The position numbers and the translations under genes were made by a program. Below are positions 18,801 to 26,467 of a stretch of DNA of 35,196 bases, in pieces (positions within the stretch are counted from its first letter, which is position 1; every line of letters starts with the position of its first letter). Origin of the DNA: a virus; the IMG/VR virus record IMGVR_UViG_3300046000_004657, positions 1-35,196 of that record. One strand, written 5' to 3'. A model generated the notes under the pieces. It saw nothing but the letters and a program-made list of their open reading frames with translations, had not been told where the DNA came from and did not search any database.

Positions 18801-19059
18801 CCCATGGATCCTTCGCGCTAGAGGTTACGGCGGCACCACCTTGATAGGTATCAACCTTGAGGGAAACCATGCGGTTGCCGTTCTTGTCTTTTCGCAACCA
18901 GCCACTCAGCTTGACAGTGACCGAGCTTTCGCCTTTGGCTTTTTCAATCAGCTCTAGCAAGTAAGCTTTTTCAATCTTGATGTCACCCCACATATCGGGG
19001 GATTTCTCAAACTTCTTCTGTGTTGATGTGAAGATGGCACCTGAATTTGGGTATTCCAT
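18793..19059 (-). CDS. Conserved phage hypothetical protein (MEYPNSG type)
   Basis: 88 aa, with AAGGAG before the ATG and 10 nt after erf. It begins MEYPNSGAIFTSTQKK and later has VTVKLSGWLRKDKNGNRMVSLKVD, suggesting a small beta-rich domain. I recall similar proteins in phage recombination clusters, vaguely like DUF736, but the match is uncertain. A single-strand-binding accessory role is only a guess from context. Confidence 0.65.
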   Translation of the reverse strand: MEYPNSGAIFTSTQKKFEKSPDMWGDIKIEKAYLLELIEKAKGESSVTVKLSGWLRKDKNGNRMVSLKVDTYQGGAAVTSSAKDPWDD

Positions 19060-19069
19060 TGTTTACTCC

Positions 19070-19780
19070 TTAAAAAAATGATCGTTTTGCGTTGGTGAAG
19101 TTGTCAATGACGTCAGCATAGACAGAAGGGTTCAGCGTTTTAAGCTTGTCGTACAGAGGTTTGTTAACTTGGAACATCTCTTTGAGCTGATCTGCGCTGG
19201 TGGCCAAGCTGATCTTCAGATTGTTGGCTGCAACCATCATGTCAACCCATGCTTCTGGACTATCAGGGGCGTCAATGATGATCGTCCAAGCATCTGGTTC
19301 AACGTGCTGAGGTGGAATAGGGTCTACTTTGCCTTTAACGGGCTTTACAGGCGGTTTTAACGGCTGGATAAGGGGTTGCTTAGGCTCTGGGGCTTTAACG
19401 GCTTCTACGGGGGGCGCGGAATCGACTGCGTCCCCTTCGACTAGCTCCATGGCTGCCATCCAGAGGTACCTCCGTTGGTAGCTCAAAGTGGCGCCCAAAT
19501 TTTGTATGGGGTGTGCACCTTTAAGGTTGGCCTCGGCCATTGGGCTAGTGATCACAATGACTGTGCCGTCATCTACATCGGTGATGCAGAGCTGGGCATA
19601 CTCAGTGTTAAACGTCACGACACCGCACAGGCCAAGGTCGTTGAAGATGGTCTGAACATGGGGGATGAAGTCACCCAGCTCAAAGTATGAGTAGCCTGCA
19701 AACTTGTTCTGGCCAGACTTCTTCATGTCTACCGACAGAAGCTTGACCCTCGCTTGCATTAGTTTCTTATGGACTGACAT
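19070..19780 (-). CDS. erf: Erf-family single-strand annealing recombinase
   Basis: 236 aa from the ATG at 19780 (AAAGGAAA upstream); a longer frame exists but lacks a comparable site. Residues about 5-120 match the ERF family: LMQARVKLLSV, NKFAGYSYFELGDFIPHV and NLGATLSYQRRYLW, then MELVEGDAVD. A Pro/Lys-rich linker (about 125-155) leads to a helical C-terminal domain, as in other Erf proteins. Erf anneals single-stranded DNA in phage recombination and genome circularisation. It overlaps the nuclease gene upstream by 14 bp, a normal exonuclease-annealase pair. Confidence 0.88.
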   Translation of the reverse strand: MSVHKKLMQARVKLLSVDMKKSGQNKFAGYSYFELGDFIPHVQTIFNDLGLCGVVTFNTEYAQLCITDVDDGTVIVITSPMAEANLKGAHPIQNLGATLSYQRRYLWMAAMELVEGDAVDSAPPVEAVKAPEPKQPLIQPLKPPVKPVKGKVDPIPPQHVEPDAWTIIIDAPDSPEAWVDMMVAANNLKISLATSADQLKEMFQVNKPLYDKLKTLNPSVYADVIDNFTNAKRSFF

Positions 19781-20660
19781 TTGTTTCCTTTGTTGATAAA
19801 TACTCTTGGTACTGGTTGCAGAAGCGGCTGACAGAGCAGAAGTTAGCGCATCGCGTCCTTTCACCCTGCCTGACTTCTATCTCGTACTCTTTTCCATACT
19901 CGGCCACCTTGGCTCGAGCTTCCTCATCGGTATTGCAAATATTACGTGCTTTGACATTACCAATCTTTTTCACTGCGTATGTTGTAGGCTTTTCCCAAGT
20001 CTGGTCGGGCGTACAAAACGGCAGCTCATCTCCTGTCTCCAAGTCAAATAATGCGTTGGAGTGTTCTTTGATTCGTTCCTGAATGAATTCTTCGCGCTGT
20101 TCCATCGGCCAGAGCTGAATTGGAATAACTTTGATCGGTGCGTCAGGGTAGTTTGGTTTGAGAGCTGCGTCACGGCGTGACCAGTCTCTGATGATAGCCA
20201 CGATCTCAAGCTTAGAAACCTTGGTGCCCTTAACTTTTTCCACAAGCCAAGCGTAAATGTTGAGCTGATACTCCCAATCAATCTTCTCATTCATTACAGA
20301 CCATGCGCCTGTAGTCTTGTAATCGTTGATTGTCAGAGTGCCGTCTTCGTTGACGATCTGCAAATCAATAGCTCCAGAGATAGACCAGCCATCAATCTTT
20401 GCGTGGAGGCGCTCCTCGATCAGGTGGTTTTCGTCTTTGCCATGCTCAAGGACGCCATGGATAGCCGTGCCAAAGATAGACCAGACCATCTCTGTAACGT
20501 CAGTCTCAATTTTGTCTTCGTGTAGCTTGCGTAGCTGGACGATGCGCGGTGAGTTGATCAGCTCTGTCGCTGATATGTTGGCCTTACCCTTGGAGTAGGT
20601 GGGCCGCTTCATGATGTTCACGAATGTCTGCGGTAAGTTGTATTTGTTTGTGATGATCAT
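19767..20660 (-). CDS. PD-(D/E)XK (RecB/Cas4-like) nuclease
   Basis: 297 aa, coupled to the upstream gene by ATGA and preceded by AAGGAA. Motifs: GTAIH (His68), SGAIDLQ (Asp99), INDYKTT (Asp113, Lys115) and then QLNIYAWLV, as in RecB-type nucleases. The C-terminus has clustered Cys (CANFC then SRFC, CxxxCxxxxxC) plus earlier Cys residues, like the Fe-S end of Cas4/AddB proteins. It likely trims duplex ends to give single strands for Erf. The Fe-S cluster is inference. Confidence 0.82.
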   Translation of the reverse strand: MIITNKYNLPQTFVNIMKRPTYSKGKANISATELINSPRIVQLRKLHEDKIETDVTEMVWSIFGTAIHGVLEHGKDENHLIEERLHAKIDGWSISGAIDLQIVNEDGTLTINDYKTTGAWSVMNEKIDWEYQLNIYAWLVEKVKGTKVSKLEIVAIIRDWSRRDAALKPNYPDAPIKVIPIQLWPMEQREEFIQERIKEHSNALFDLETGDELPFCTPDQTWEKPTTYAVKKIGNVKARNICNTDEEARAKVAEYGKEYEIEVRQGERTRCANFCSVSRFCNQYQEYLSTKETNVSP

Positions 20661-20965
20661 GCTTGTTCCTTTGCTCGAATTGAGTTATCAATTTTTTTGT
20701 AATCGGGGCAGAGTGTTTTATCCTTATGCTCTGGATTGTTAATCCTTGAGCAGCACCAAAACACTGTTTCCGCCCAATCTGGGTCATCAGCCATGGACTG
20801 ATTGCCAACCTCACACAGCGTGTCTACGCAGTTTCTGCGTTCGCAATGTGCTACTAGCTTGGCAAAGGCGTTGATTATTCTGAGTAGCTGTTCATAACTT
20901 CTGCCTCCGGCCTCAACAGTAATCCCTGCCTGTCTAGCCATCTCAATGATTTCATCTTGTGTCAT
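20657..20965 (-). CDS. First gene of leftward recombination operon, conserved hypothetical
   Basis: 102 aa; AAGGAGAG lies just before the ATG. It begins MTQDEIIEMARQAG, a start common to many phage hypothetical proteins, and holds seven Cys residues (ERRNCVDTLC, WCCSR, LCPDYK), which might bind metal. No function is assigned. It follows the proposed leftward promoter at 20997-21026. Confidence 0.65.
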   Translation of the reverse strand: MTQDEIIEMARQAGITVEAGGRSYEQLLRIINAFAKLVAHCERRNCVDTLCEVGNQSMADDPDWAETVFWCCSRINNPEHKDKTLCPDYKKIDNSIRAKEQA

Positions 20966-20996
20966 CTACTCTCCTTTGAGTTATAATTGGCAACAC

Positions 20997-21026
20997 ATTG
21001 TACCCACATACTTTCATGTCTTGCAA
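20997..21026 (-). promoter_or_regulatory. Candidate sigma-70 promoter for the recombination operon
   Basis: On the minus strand TTGCAA (21026-21021), an 18-nt spacer and TACAAT (21002-20997) lie in the 82-bp gap between divergent genes and point at the 20965 start. The -10 matches 5 of 6 and the -35 matches 4 of 6. Confidence 0.5.
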
Positions 21027-21047
21027 CACTTTTAGAAAGAAATTTAA

Positions 21048-21500
21048 ATGTCAGATTTAATTGTTGGAATAGATCCCGGAGCTTCTGGTGCAATTGTTGT
21101 GCTGCAGGATGGTCAGCCTATTGGGTGGGCACCAATGCCCATCATGCAAGTTGGTAGCCATAAGCGTGTGAATGCAAGTATGTTGGCTGACATCTTGCCA
21201 AAGGAATTAAAGCGCGCGTATGTTGAGCAAGTTGGAGCAATGCCAGGTCAAGGGACGGCCAGTATGTTTTCGTTTGGCCATTCTTGTGGCGTTGTGTTTG
21301 GGGTGCTGGGTGCTCTACAGATACCTGTGGTGATGGTTACGCCTCAGTCATGGAAGAAACGCGCTGGCATTATCGGTCAGGACAAGGATGCTTCAAGGTC
21401 AAAGGCCATCCAGATGTGGCCAAAGTGGCGCGAGCTGGACAAGAAGGGAGCCGGCCAAGCGTATGCAGATGCGGCATTCATTGCACTTTACGGAGATTGA
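21048..21500 (+). CDS. RuvC-like Holliday junction resolvase
   Basis: 150 aa. RNase H fold with acidic residues at IVGIDPG (Asp9), AYVEQVG (Glu60) and AYADAAFIA (Asp141), the order seen in RuvC and phage RuvC-like resolvases. VTPQSWKK before the last motif also fits. It probably resolves branched DNA before packaging. It is a single-gene transcript between a divergent promoter region and a strong terminator at 21557-21586. No clear Shine-Dalgarno beyond AAAGAAA is seen. Confidence 0.85.
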   Translation: MSDLIVGIDPGASGAIVVLQDGQPIGWAPMPIMQVGSHKRVNASMLADILPKELKRAYVEQVGAMPGQGTASMFSFGHSCGVVFGVLGALQIPVVMVTPQSWKKRAGIIGQDKDASRSKAIQMWPKWRELDKKGAGQAYADAAFIALYGD

Positions 21501-21556
21501 TGTAGAATAAATTCCGGTGACTGCAGTTGCCATTCTCCTTTGTTGGATTGTCCTTA

Positions 21557-21586
21557 CCCCCGAACTAAACACTCGGGGGTTTTTTT
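21557..21586 (+). terminator. Rho-independent terminator after RuvC-like gene
   Basis: CCCCCGA (21557-21563) pairs perfectly with TCGGGGG (21573-21579) across a 9-nt loop, followed by seven T (21580-21586). Confidence 0.9.
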
Positions 21587-21607
21587 CATATTAGCAGTGA
21601 TAATATG
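21587..21607. promoter_or_regulatory. Operator-like dyad, copy 1
   Basis: CATATTAGCA, one G, then TGATAATATG. The half-sites match those of the perfect palindrome at 33230-33251, with one base less spacing. It lies directly after the terminator and 26 bp before the -35 box of the next promoter, so it could control that promoter. Confidence 0.55.
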
Positions 21608-21633
21608 GCCAAGTAAAAATAAATGTAGTCCTG

Positions 21634-21663
21634 TTGACACGGGTTGAAATAATCTGATATAAA
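21634..21663 (+). promoter_or_regulatory. Strong sigma-70 promoter upstream of structured RNA
   Basis: TTGACA (21634-21639), 18-nt spacer, TATAAA (21658-21663): a perfect -35 and 5 of 6 for the -10. There is no coding frame downstream; a start near 21670 would make an RNA that begins 20-25 nt before the long hairpin. Confidence 0.75.
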
Positions 21664-21669
21664 CGAGGC

Positions 21670-21790
21670 GTTGCTGTCGGAGGCAATGGATTAGGCTGTT
21701 TAGATGTGCGTTCCGCTTTACTTAATGCTTTCTGTGGGGAGAGTCATTAAGCAAAGCTCCGACCGGGCGCACTTCTAAGCAGCCTTTTTT
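21670..21790 (+). ncRNA. Candidate small noncoding RNA with long hairpin and U-tract
   Basis: Expected from the promoter at 21634-21663. A hairpin spans 21693-21785: AGGCTG/CAGCCT, a T-G wobble, TTAGA/TCTAA, a T-T mismatch, GTGCG/CGCAC, an internal loop, GCTTT/AAAGC, an A-C mismatch, CTTAATG/CATTAAG, then a small apical stem. Six T (21785-21790) follow the closing stem, so the same structure works as a terminator. A long interrupted hairpin recalls 6S RNA in shape, but it is shorter and no sequence match is claimed. No ORF is present. The 5' end is estimated. Confidence 0.6.
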
Positions 21791-21796
21791 GTTTTT

Positions 21797-21892
21797 GAGA
21801 CTGGGATTGTGTTGCGGGTTAGCGCCGCAAGCTCCTAAAGTGGACGAAATGTAGTTTTGAAAAACACTGCTTCATGTGAACGTCCCAGTCTC
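21797..21892 (+). ncRNA. Second structured segment closed by a 10-bp stem
   Basis: GAGACTGGGA (21797-21806) pairs perfectly with TCCCAGTCTC (21883-21892). Inside, TTGCGG (21812-21817) pairs with CCGCAA (21825-21830), and another weak stem forms around the AGTTTT/AAAAC segment, giving a multibranch shape. No promoter is seen directly upstream, so it may be read-through RNA. Strand is assumed from flanking genes; function unknown. Confidence 0.45.
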
Positions 21893-22194
21893 TCCTCCTA
21901 CGCAGCCGTCAGAGCGCGTTAGCTAATGGCCTGTATGGGCTGAACTCAAGAAACACAGAACCTCGGTGTGACCCGCACCTCTTAGTAGAGAAATCGAAAA
22001 GAATAAACAGCGATGTCGAAAGGCACATACCCCATAGTTGCACCTGAAAGTGCAGGGAGGCGGATTGGCATTCCGTTAGTCAACGTAAAAACTTGACAAT
22101 GCTCGCTGATAAAGAGCCTTGACCCGTGTACTTCCCCCTCTTTGGGGGAGGGAGGGTCAACGGGTAAGAGGGACTAGGCTTGGTGACATAACAG
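21893..22194 (+). other. Gene-free stretch rich in stem-loops
   Basis: No plausible ORF. It contains small inverted repeats: TGCAC/GTGCA around 22040, CGGA/TCCG around 22065, GTCAA/TTGAC across 22080-22097, GCTC/GAGC around 22101-22116. A larger one has TTGACCC (22119-22125) with GGGTCAA (22154-22160), enclosing CTTCCCCC (22131-22138) with GGGGGAGG (22144-22151). The last has no T-run. It could be part of one long structured RNA, or an origin or regulatory site. Confidence 0.45.
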
Positions 22195-22224
22195 TTGACT
22201 CATCGGTAATTCATGAGTTATATT
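22195..22224 (+). promoter_or_regulatory. Sigma-70 promoter of the replication operon
   Basis: TTGACT (22195-22200), 18-nt spacer, TATATT (22219-22224), both 5 of 6. A start near 22231 puts the GGAGGT ribosome site of the first gene almost at the 5' end of the mRNA. Confidence 0.65.
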
Positions 22225-22242
22225 ATTAACACAGGAGGTAAT

Positions 22243-22410
22243 ATGGAAAATGATACAACAAAGCGTTTCCCACGCACTATGCACGAAGCGTTTAACTGCG
22301 ATAGTGAACCCATCAGTGGGCCATATGGTAAGGAGCCAGTCTGGCCAACGTATGCGATCTTCTTCATTGTGATTGTGGCTGGGATCATTCTGTTCTGGAG
22401 CAAAGCATGA
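22243..22410 (+). CDS. Small single-span membrane protein (KRFPRTMHEAF type)
   Basis: 55 aa from the ATG at 22243, chosen because GGAGGT lies six bases upstream; an in-frame ATG at 22213 would fall inside the promoter. Residues 7-17 (KRFPRTMHEAF) match a motif common in small phage membrane proteins. Residues about 35-52 form one hydrophobic segment (TYAIFFIVIVAGIILFW). Inner-membrane location is likely; function unknown. It overlaps the next gene by ATGA. Confidence 0.7.
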   Translation: MENDTTKRFPRTMHEAFNCDSEPISGPYGKEPVWPTYAIFFIVIVAGIILFWSKA

Positions 22411-22685
22411 AAGCATTCCCAACACCAGCATTCAGCATCAACGATGAAGCGCGTGTCACAGCTGTAGGCGGTGAAGGCGGCATGGATCTGCGGGATTACT
22501 TCGCGGCCAAGGCTATGCCAATCTGTTACCAGTATTGGATAAATGATTTTTACCATCCAGACTGTCCAGATGCAGAGGATAGAAATGCAGAGGGTAGAGA
22601 TGACTTTGGTGGCAATACGATGAATTTGATTGCTGAATATGCTTACGCCTTGGCAGACGCCATGATGAAAGCGAGGGAAGCATGA
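22407..22685 (+). CDS. Conserved phage hypothetical protein ([10 protein letters not shown] type)
   Basis: 92 aa. [14 protein letters not shown] and [14 protein letters not shown] are hallmarks of a widespread phage family of unknown function. The protein at 17471-17680 shares the same two ends. ATGA coupling on both sides places it in the replication operon. Confidence 0.7.
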   Translation: MKAFPTPAFSINDEARVTAVGGEGGMDLRDYFAAKAMPICYQYWINDFYHPDCPDAEDRNAEGRDDFGGNTMNLIAEYAYALADAMMKAREA

Positions 22686-23296
22686 CTGATGAAGTTAATC
22701 CCTATCTGGTCAAGGTATCAATTCGGAATAACTTGATTATCAAAGCAATCCACAAGGCCGGATACAGAAACGTGAGCCAGTTTTGTGAGCAGAACGGTAT
22801 GGGCAAGACGCAATTAACATCGTTAATTTCCTTGAAGACGCCGCCTTTGACGCAAGATGGCGAGTTTCGGGATTCTGCCAAAGCCCTGATGGAGCACTTG
22901 TGTGCGCTGCCAACAGACTTGTGGACAACAGAGCAGCTCACCATGGAACTCAGGCGCAACACCAGCACCAAAGAGGTCGATCTAAATGCCATGGTGGCCG
23001 CCCTTGGGATGAACACAGAAGAGGCCTTACACCTTATTGAGGGGTCATCACCAGATAAGGAATTGGAAAACAGAGAGGCTGTTGAAGTTGTTAACGAAAT
23101 GCTAGAAACGCTGACCCCCAAAGAGGCGAAAGTTTTACGAATGCGTTTTGGAATTGGATGTAATGAACACACTCTTGAGGAGGCTGGCCAAGTTCTTGCC
23201 GTAACAAAAGAGCGCATCCGGCAGATTGAGGCCAAGGCCATGAGAAAGATGCAACACCCATCAAGAATGGTAGAACTATGGAACGTAAAACAATGA
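22682..23296 (+). CDS. HTH / sigma-70 region 4 fusion regulator
   Basis: 204 aa. The N-terminal part (about 12-95) has an XRE-like HTH ([19 protein letters not shown], then [13 protein letters not shown]). Residues about 136-198 match sigma-70 region 4: [44 protein letters not shown]. Regions 2 and 3 are absent, so it cannot melt promoters alone. In known systems such proteins bind DNA or the polymerase flap and redirect transcription. I infer a phage transcription switch, probably early-to-late. Starts within the previous stop (ATGA). Confidence 0.8.
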   Translation: MTDEVNPYLVKVSIRNNLIIKAIHKAGYRNVSQFCEQNGMGKTQLTSLISLKTPPLTQDGEFRDSAKALMEHLCALPTDLWTTEQLTMELRRNTSTKEVDLNAMVAALGMNTEEALHLIEGSSPDKELENREAVEVVNEMLETLTPKEAKVLRMRFGIGCNEHTLEEAGQVLAVTKERIRQIEAKAMRKMQHPSRMVELWNVKQ

Positions 23297-23592
23297 AGCC
23301 CGGACAAGAAGCCTGCCTGCGAATGGCAGAGTACCAATACCGATGCCGCAATCAAGACATGATGTGGCGCTGGCTGTTTACTTGGGCAGCATGGTCTGAC
23401 AATGTTGAGTTCTTCTCAGACCCAAGGCCGCCAGCCCCCAAGACTAAAAAGCCCAGAAGACGTTGGAAGCACCTGACCAATACAGAGACTCTGGCAATCA
23501 TCAAGCAGCTTCCCAACTGGCAGACCGATCACTTAAACACATTTATCTTCAAGGTATTGGTTGAGGACAAACTGAAGGAGAAGAACACATGA
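23293..23592 (+). CDS. Small basic hypothetical protein
   Basis: 99 aa from the ATG at 23293, which overlaps the previous stop (ATGA) like most genes here; an ATG at 23278 would add five residues. It has many Trp residues ([14 protein letters not shown]) and a basic central stretch ([10 protein letters not shown]). No known family. A nucleic-acid-binding role is possible. Confidence 0.6.
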   Translation: MKPGQEACLRMAEYQYRCRNQDMMWRWLFTWAAWSDNVEFFSDPRPPAPKTKKPRRRWKHLTNTETLAIIKQLPNWQTDHLNTFIFKVLVEDKLKEKNT

Positions 23593-23750
23593 AGGTCAGG
23601 ACTAACCGCAAGCGTGTACAGGTCAAGCTGGCGCATAACAGGCGCACCAGTTGGCTGTTGGCACCAATCCTTGCAAGATCAAAGGTGATCGCTGAGAGAA
23701 ACCAGCGCATCAAAGCATTAGTTGACAAATCATTTCCGGAGTTCGCATGA
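23589..23750 (+). CDS. Small very basic protein
   Basis: 53 aa, with both ends in ATGA overlaps. Begins [19 protein letters not shown] and has about 14 Arg/Lys residues; the second half is helical. Coupling and lack of other coding in this stretch support it. Function unknown; likely nucleic-acid binding by charge. Confidence 0.55.
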   Translation: MKVRTNRKRVQVKLAHNRRTSWLLAPILARSKVIAERNQRIKALVDKSFPEFA

Positions 23751-23941
23751 AAGAAGATGACGATGACATTCAAGATTACGTTGCCTCATCAGGTTGGCGC
23801 AAGAAACAAGTAAATGAGGTGTACGAGAAGATTCGCAACGACACAATTGAAGAGGTTGCCAAAGAGATAGAGAAAATGACGGCCTTTGGGCAGGTCACAA
23901 TAGACAGTTTTACGGTTTACATAAGGAGCATGAAGAGGTGA
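23747..23941 (+). CDS. Conserved small phage protein (TIEEVAKEIEKM type)
   Basis: 64 aa. The core RNDTIEEVAKEIEKMTAFG then FTVYIRSMK matches a small family frequent in phages of Proteobacteria. Acidic N-terminus. ATGA overlap upstream, GTGA overlap downstream. Function unknown. Confidence 0.65.
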   Translation: MKEDDDDIQDYVASSGWRKKQVNEVYEKIRNDTIEEVAKEIEKMTAFGQVTIDSFTVYIRSMKR

Positions 23942-24129
23942 ATGGGTTTGCAAAACAACAGCTATCAATCGGAAGTAAGCAGCCGGTACATCAACATAAG
24001 GAGTGCAATAACTGCAATGAAATGAAGCCACCAGAGGGTGGTATCCAACTTGGCCACACAAAATGGCACTGCGCCGCCTGCTGGGCAAACAGAGCATCAA
24101 AAAGAGCATCAACAAAAGGAAAACAATGA
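23938..24129 (+). CDS. Small zinc-ribbon protein
   Basis: 63 aa starting at GTG within the previous stop (GTGA). CNNCNEMKPPEGG and WHCAACW give a CxxC-x17-CxxC ribbon, with a basic C-terminal tail. It resembles in layout the ribbon at 17305-17499. Its stop overlaps the start of the ParB-like gene (ATGA). Confidence 0.6.
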   Translation: MNGFAKQQLSIGSKQPVHQHKECNNCNEMKPPEGGIQLGHTKWHCAACWANRASKRASTKGKQ

Positions 24130-24959
24130 CTACAGACATCATCATTGAGAAAATTAAGCTTCAAAAGATTCGTTTAGATGGTGGCACTCAGCCCCGTAAA
24201 GAGATTGATGAGCCCATGGTTCAGCATTACACAGAGATTTTGCTCGAGGGTAAATCTAAGTTCCCCCCGATTGATCTTTGGTTTGATGGCAAAGACTACT
24301 GGCCTAGCGATGGTTTTCACCGATTTCACGCACATAAACGCGCAGGGTTCTTAACTATTGAGGCCATCGTCAACCAAGGCACAAAGCGCGATGCCTTCAC
24401 GGCTTGCTTAAAAGCCAACAGTAAGCATGGCAAACCCCGCACACCAGAAGAGCGCCGTTATGTAGTTCAGATGGCCTTAGAAGACTTTGAGTATGGCGAA
24501 GTATCTGATGCCATCATTGCAGAATTGTGTGATGTTTCCATCTCTACAGTAGGCCGTGTTCGCAAGGCTTTAGGTTTAGAGAAGTCTTCGGTAGTTGACA
24601 AGAATGGACGCAGGGTCGATGTATCTAAGTCAGGCCGTCCAATGGCACCACCACCCCCACCAGAGCCAGAATATACAGAGGAAGACAAGTTCCATGAGAT
24701 GGCCATCGAGCACACGGCCATGGCTGAAGAGAACGCAAAACTTAAAGATATGTTGGCTGTCAAGTCCCTGCCAGTATCTGAAAAAGCCCGAGCAGAAGTT
24801 CAGCAGACGATTGAAGAGCTGCGCGAGCAAGTCAAAGACCTTGAGTTCCAACTTAGGACAATGACCCAGTCACGCAATGAGTTCCAGAATAAGAATGCTG
24901 AGATGATTAAGCAGATGAATTACTGGAAGAAACGCGCTGAGAAGGCAGAGAAGAAATAA
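24126..24959 (+). CDS. ParB-like domain protein with HTH and coiled coil
   Basis: 277 aa from the ATG at 24126, which has AAAGGAAA upstream and an ATGA overlap; a longer frame from 24063 is a read-in. Residues about 8-95 are a ParB-N-like domain with TQPRKEIDE, DGFHRFHAH and a CLKANSKHG boundary. Residues 127-150 form an HTH (SDAIIAELCDVSISTVGRV). A Pro-rich linker precedes a C-terminal coiled coil (about 205-277). Phage ParB-like proteins act as regulators or nucleases. The place before the helicase and primase suggests a replication initiation role, which is inference. Confidence 0.78.
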   Translation: MTTDIIIEKIKLQKIRLDGGTQPRKEIDEPMVQHYTEILLEGKSKFPPIDLWFDGKDYWPSDGFHRFHAHKRAGFLTIEAIVNQGTKRDAFTACLKANSKHGKPRTPEERRYVVQMALEDFEYGEVSDAIIAELCDVSISTVGRVRKALGLEKSSVVDKNGRRVDVSKSGRPMAPPPPPEPEYTEEDKFHEMAIEHTAMAEENAKLKDMLAVKSLPVSEKARAEVQQTIEELREQVKDLEFQLRTMTQSRNEFQNKNAEMIKQMNYWKKRAEKAEKK

Positions 24960-24966
24960 CCCGAAG

Positions 24967-24982
24967 CTGGGCGGTATCCCAG
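24967..24982 (+). promoter_or_regulatory. Small hairpin before helicase ribosome site
   Basis: CTGGG and CCCAG flank a 6-nt loop, ending 1-2 nt before the AGGAG site of the helicase gene. It may tune translation. There is no T-run, so it is not a terminator. Confidence 0.35.
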
Positions 24983-24994
24983 TAGGAGAATCAA

Positions 24995-26467
24995 ATGCTC
25001 AAGTTAAGACCGCATCAAGCGGAAGTCGTGGAGAAGCTCGCCCAAGGCTTTAAGGATGGCCACAGAAGCCAGCTACTCTACGCGCCCACAGGGTTTGGAA
25101 AGACCGAGGTGGCCATGGCAATCATGCTCGAGCAAGCCAAGGAGCTCAAGAACGTGGCCATGGTGTTAGACCGCATTGTGTTGGTTAACCAGACCAGCAC
25201 CCGCCTTGGCAATTACGGCATCAACCATGGTGTCATGCAGGCAGATCACTGGCGGTATCGTCCTTACGAAAAGATACAAGTCTGCAGCGCACAGACTTTG
25301 GAGAGTCGGGATAACTTCCCCGAAGTCTCCATGTTAATCATTGACGAATGTCACGTTCAGCGTAAGCAAATCATCCAGTTCATTAAAGACAGACCAGAGA
25401 TGAAGGTGATCGGCCTGACCGCCACACCTTTCACCAATGGACTGGGGGACACCTACACCAATGTGGTGGGGGCTAAACCTACTGGTGAGCTGATCGAGAA
25501 TAAGTGGCTTACACCGCTAAAGATCTATATTGCTAAAGAGATCGACATGAGTGGTGCAAAGAAGGTGGCTGGCGAGTGGTCGCAGGATGAGACTACCAAG
25601 CGCGGTATGCAGATCACTGGTGACATTGTCCAAGAGTGGATCAACAAGACCATGCAAGTGTTTGGTAAACCGAGGAAGACAGTGGTCTTTTGCTCGGGTG
25701 TTGAGCATGGCAGGGACTTGGTTCGGCAGTTCAATGAGGCCGGATATAACTTTGTTTCCATCAGTTATTTGGAAGATGATGAGTTCAAAGCCGAAACAAT
25801 CGAGGATTTCAGCAGGCCTGACACGAAAATTAACGGATTAATTGCCACTGACATACTGACTAGAGGTTTTGACGTCCCTGATGTGATGATAGGGGTGTCT
25901 GCAAGGCCGTTTTCCAAATCTTTTAGCAGTCATGTGCAACAAATGGGGCGGATTATGCGTCCCTACGATGGTAAAGACTATGGTTTGTGGCTGGATCACT
26001 CTGGAAACTACCTGAGATTCCGCAAAGAATGGGACACTTTGTTTGAAGAAGGCGTGACTGAGCTCCAAAACGGGGCTGAAACCGCGAAGAAAGAGCCCGA
26101 AGAGAAGGAAAAGAAGGACGCAAAGTGCCCTGCGTGTGGTGCATTGTGGGTTTGGTCGGGTCGGGAATGTGGTGAATGTGGCTATGAAAGGCCAGTCAAA
26201 CAGATCATCAATGTGCCGGGTGAATTGACTGAGCTGGAGACAACTAAACGCGAGCTCCTGACCGAGAATCAAAAGTTCTACTCTGAGCTGATCTACTACT
26301 CGCGTATGCGTGGATACAAAGAGGGTTGGGCAGCACACAAATACAAGGAGCGATATGGGGCATTCCCTCGAGGCCTGACTACAAACCCCGAACCTATCTC
26401 ATACAAGACCACTTCATGGATCAAGTCAAAGAACATTGCATGGGCTAAATCGAAGGCAAACAAATGA
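24995..26467 (+). CDS. SF2 DNA helicase with C-terminal zinc ribbon
   Basis: 490 aa, AGGAG upstream. Motif I PTGFGKT (31-37), motif II DECH (117-120), motif III LTATPF, motif V TRGFDVPD and motif VI QQMGRIMRP (Arg319, Arg322) show a complete superfamily 2 helicase of the Res/RecG-like type. Residues 378-395 form CPAC-x10-CGEC, a zinc ribbon rarely seen in host Res proteins. It probably unwinds DNA for phage replication, acting with the primase that starts within its stop (ATGA). There is no nuclease domain, so a restriction role is unlikely. Confidence 0.88.
   Translation: MLKLRPHQAEVVEKLAQGFKDGHRSQLLYAPTGFGKTEVAMAIMLEQAKELKNVAMVLDRIVLVNQTSTRLGNYGINHGVMQADHWRYRPYEKIQVCSAQTLESRDNFPEVSMLIIDECHVQRKQIIQFIKDRPEMKVIGLTATPFTNGLGDTYTNVVGAKPTGELIENKWLTPLKIYIAKEIDMSGAKKVAGEWSQDETTKRGMQITGDIVQEWINKTMQVFGKPRKTVVFCSGVEHGRDLVRQFNEAGYNFVSISYLEDDEFKAETIEDFSRPDTKINGLIATDILTRGFDVPDVMIGVSARPFSKSFSSHVQQMGRIMRPYDGKDYGLWLDHSGNYLRFRKEWDTLFEEGVTELQNGAETAKKEPEEKEKKDAKCPACGALWVWSGRECGECGYERPVKQIINVPGELTELETTKRELLTENQKFYSELIYYSRMRGYKEGWAAHKYKERYGAFPRGLTTNPEPISYKTTSWIKSKNIAWAKSKANK

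Noticed and set aside
21797-22110. Possible hammerhead or other self-cleaving ribozyme
   Set aside because: GAAA and CTGA pieces occur, but no ordered CUGANGA-stem-GAAA core is present.
21587-22194. tRNA or CRISPR array in the gene-free region
   Set aside because: No cloverleaf with a T-loop GTTCRA pattern and no regularly spaced direct repeats.
22702-23355. 217-codon antisense ORF
   Set aside because: Mirrors the well-supported sigma-region-4 gene; Ser/Cys/Leu-rich shadow composition.
25838-26338. 166-codon antisense ORF
   Set aside because: Lies opposite helicase motifs V-VI and the zinc ribbon; no ribosome site or family.
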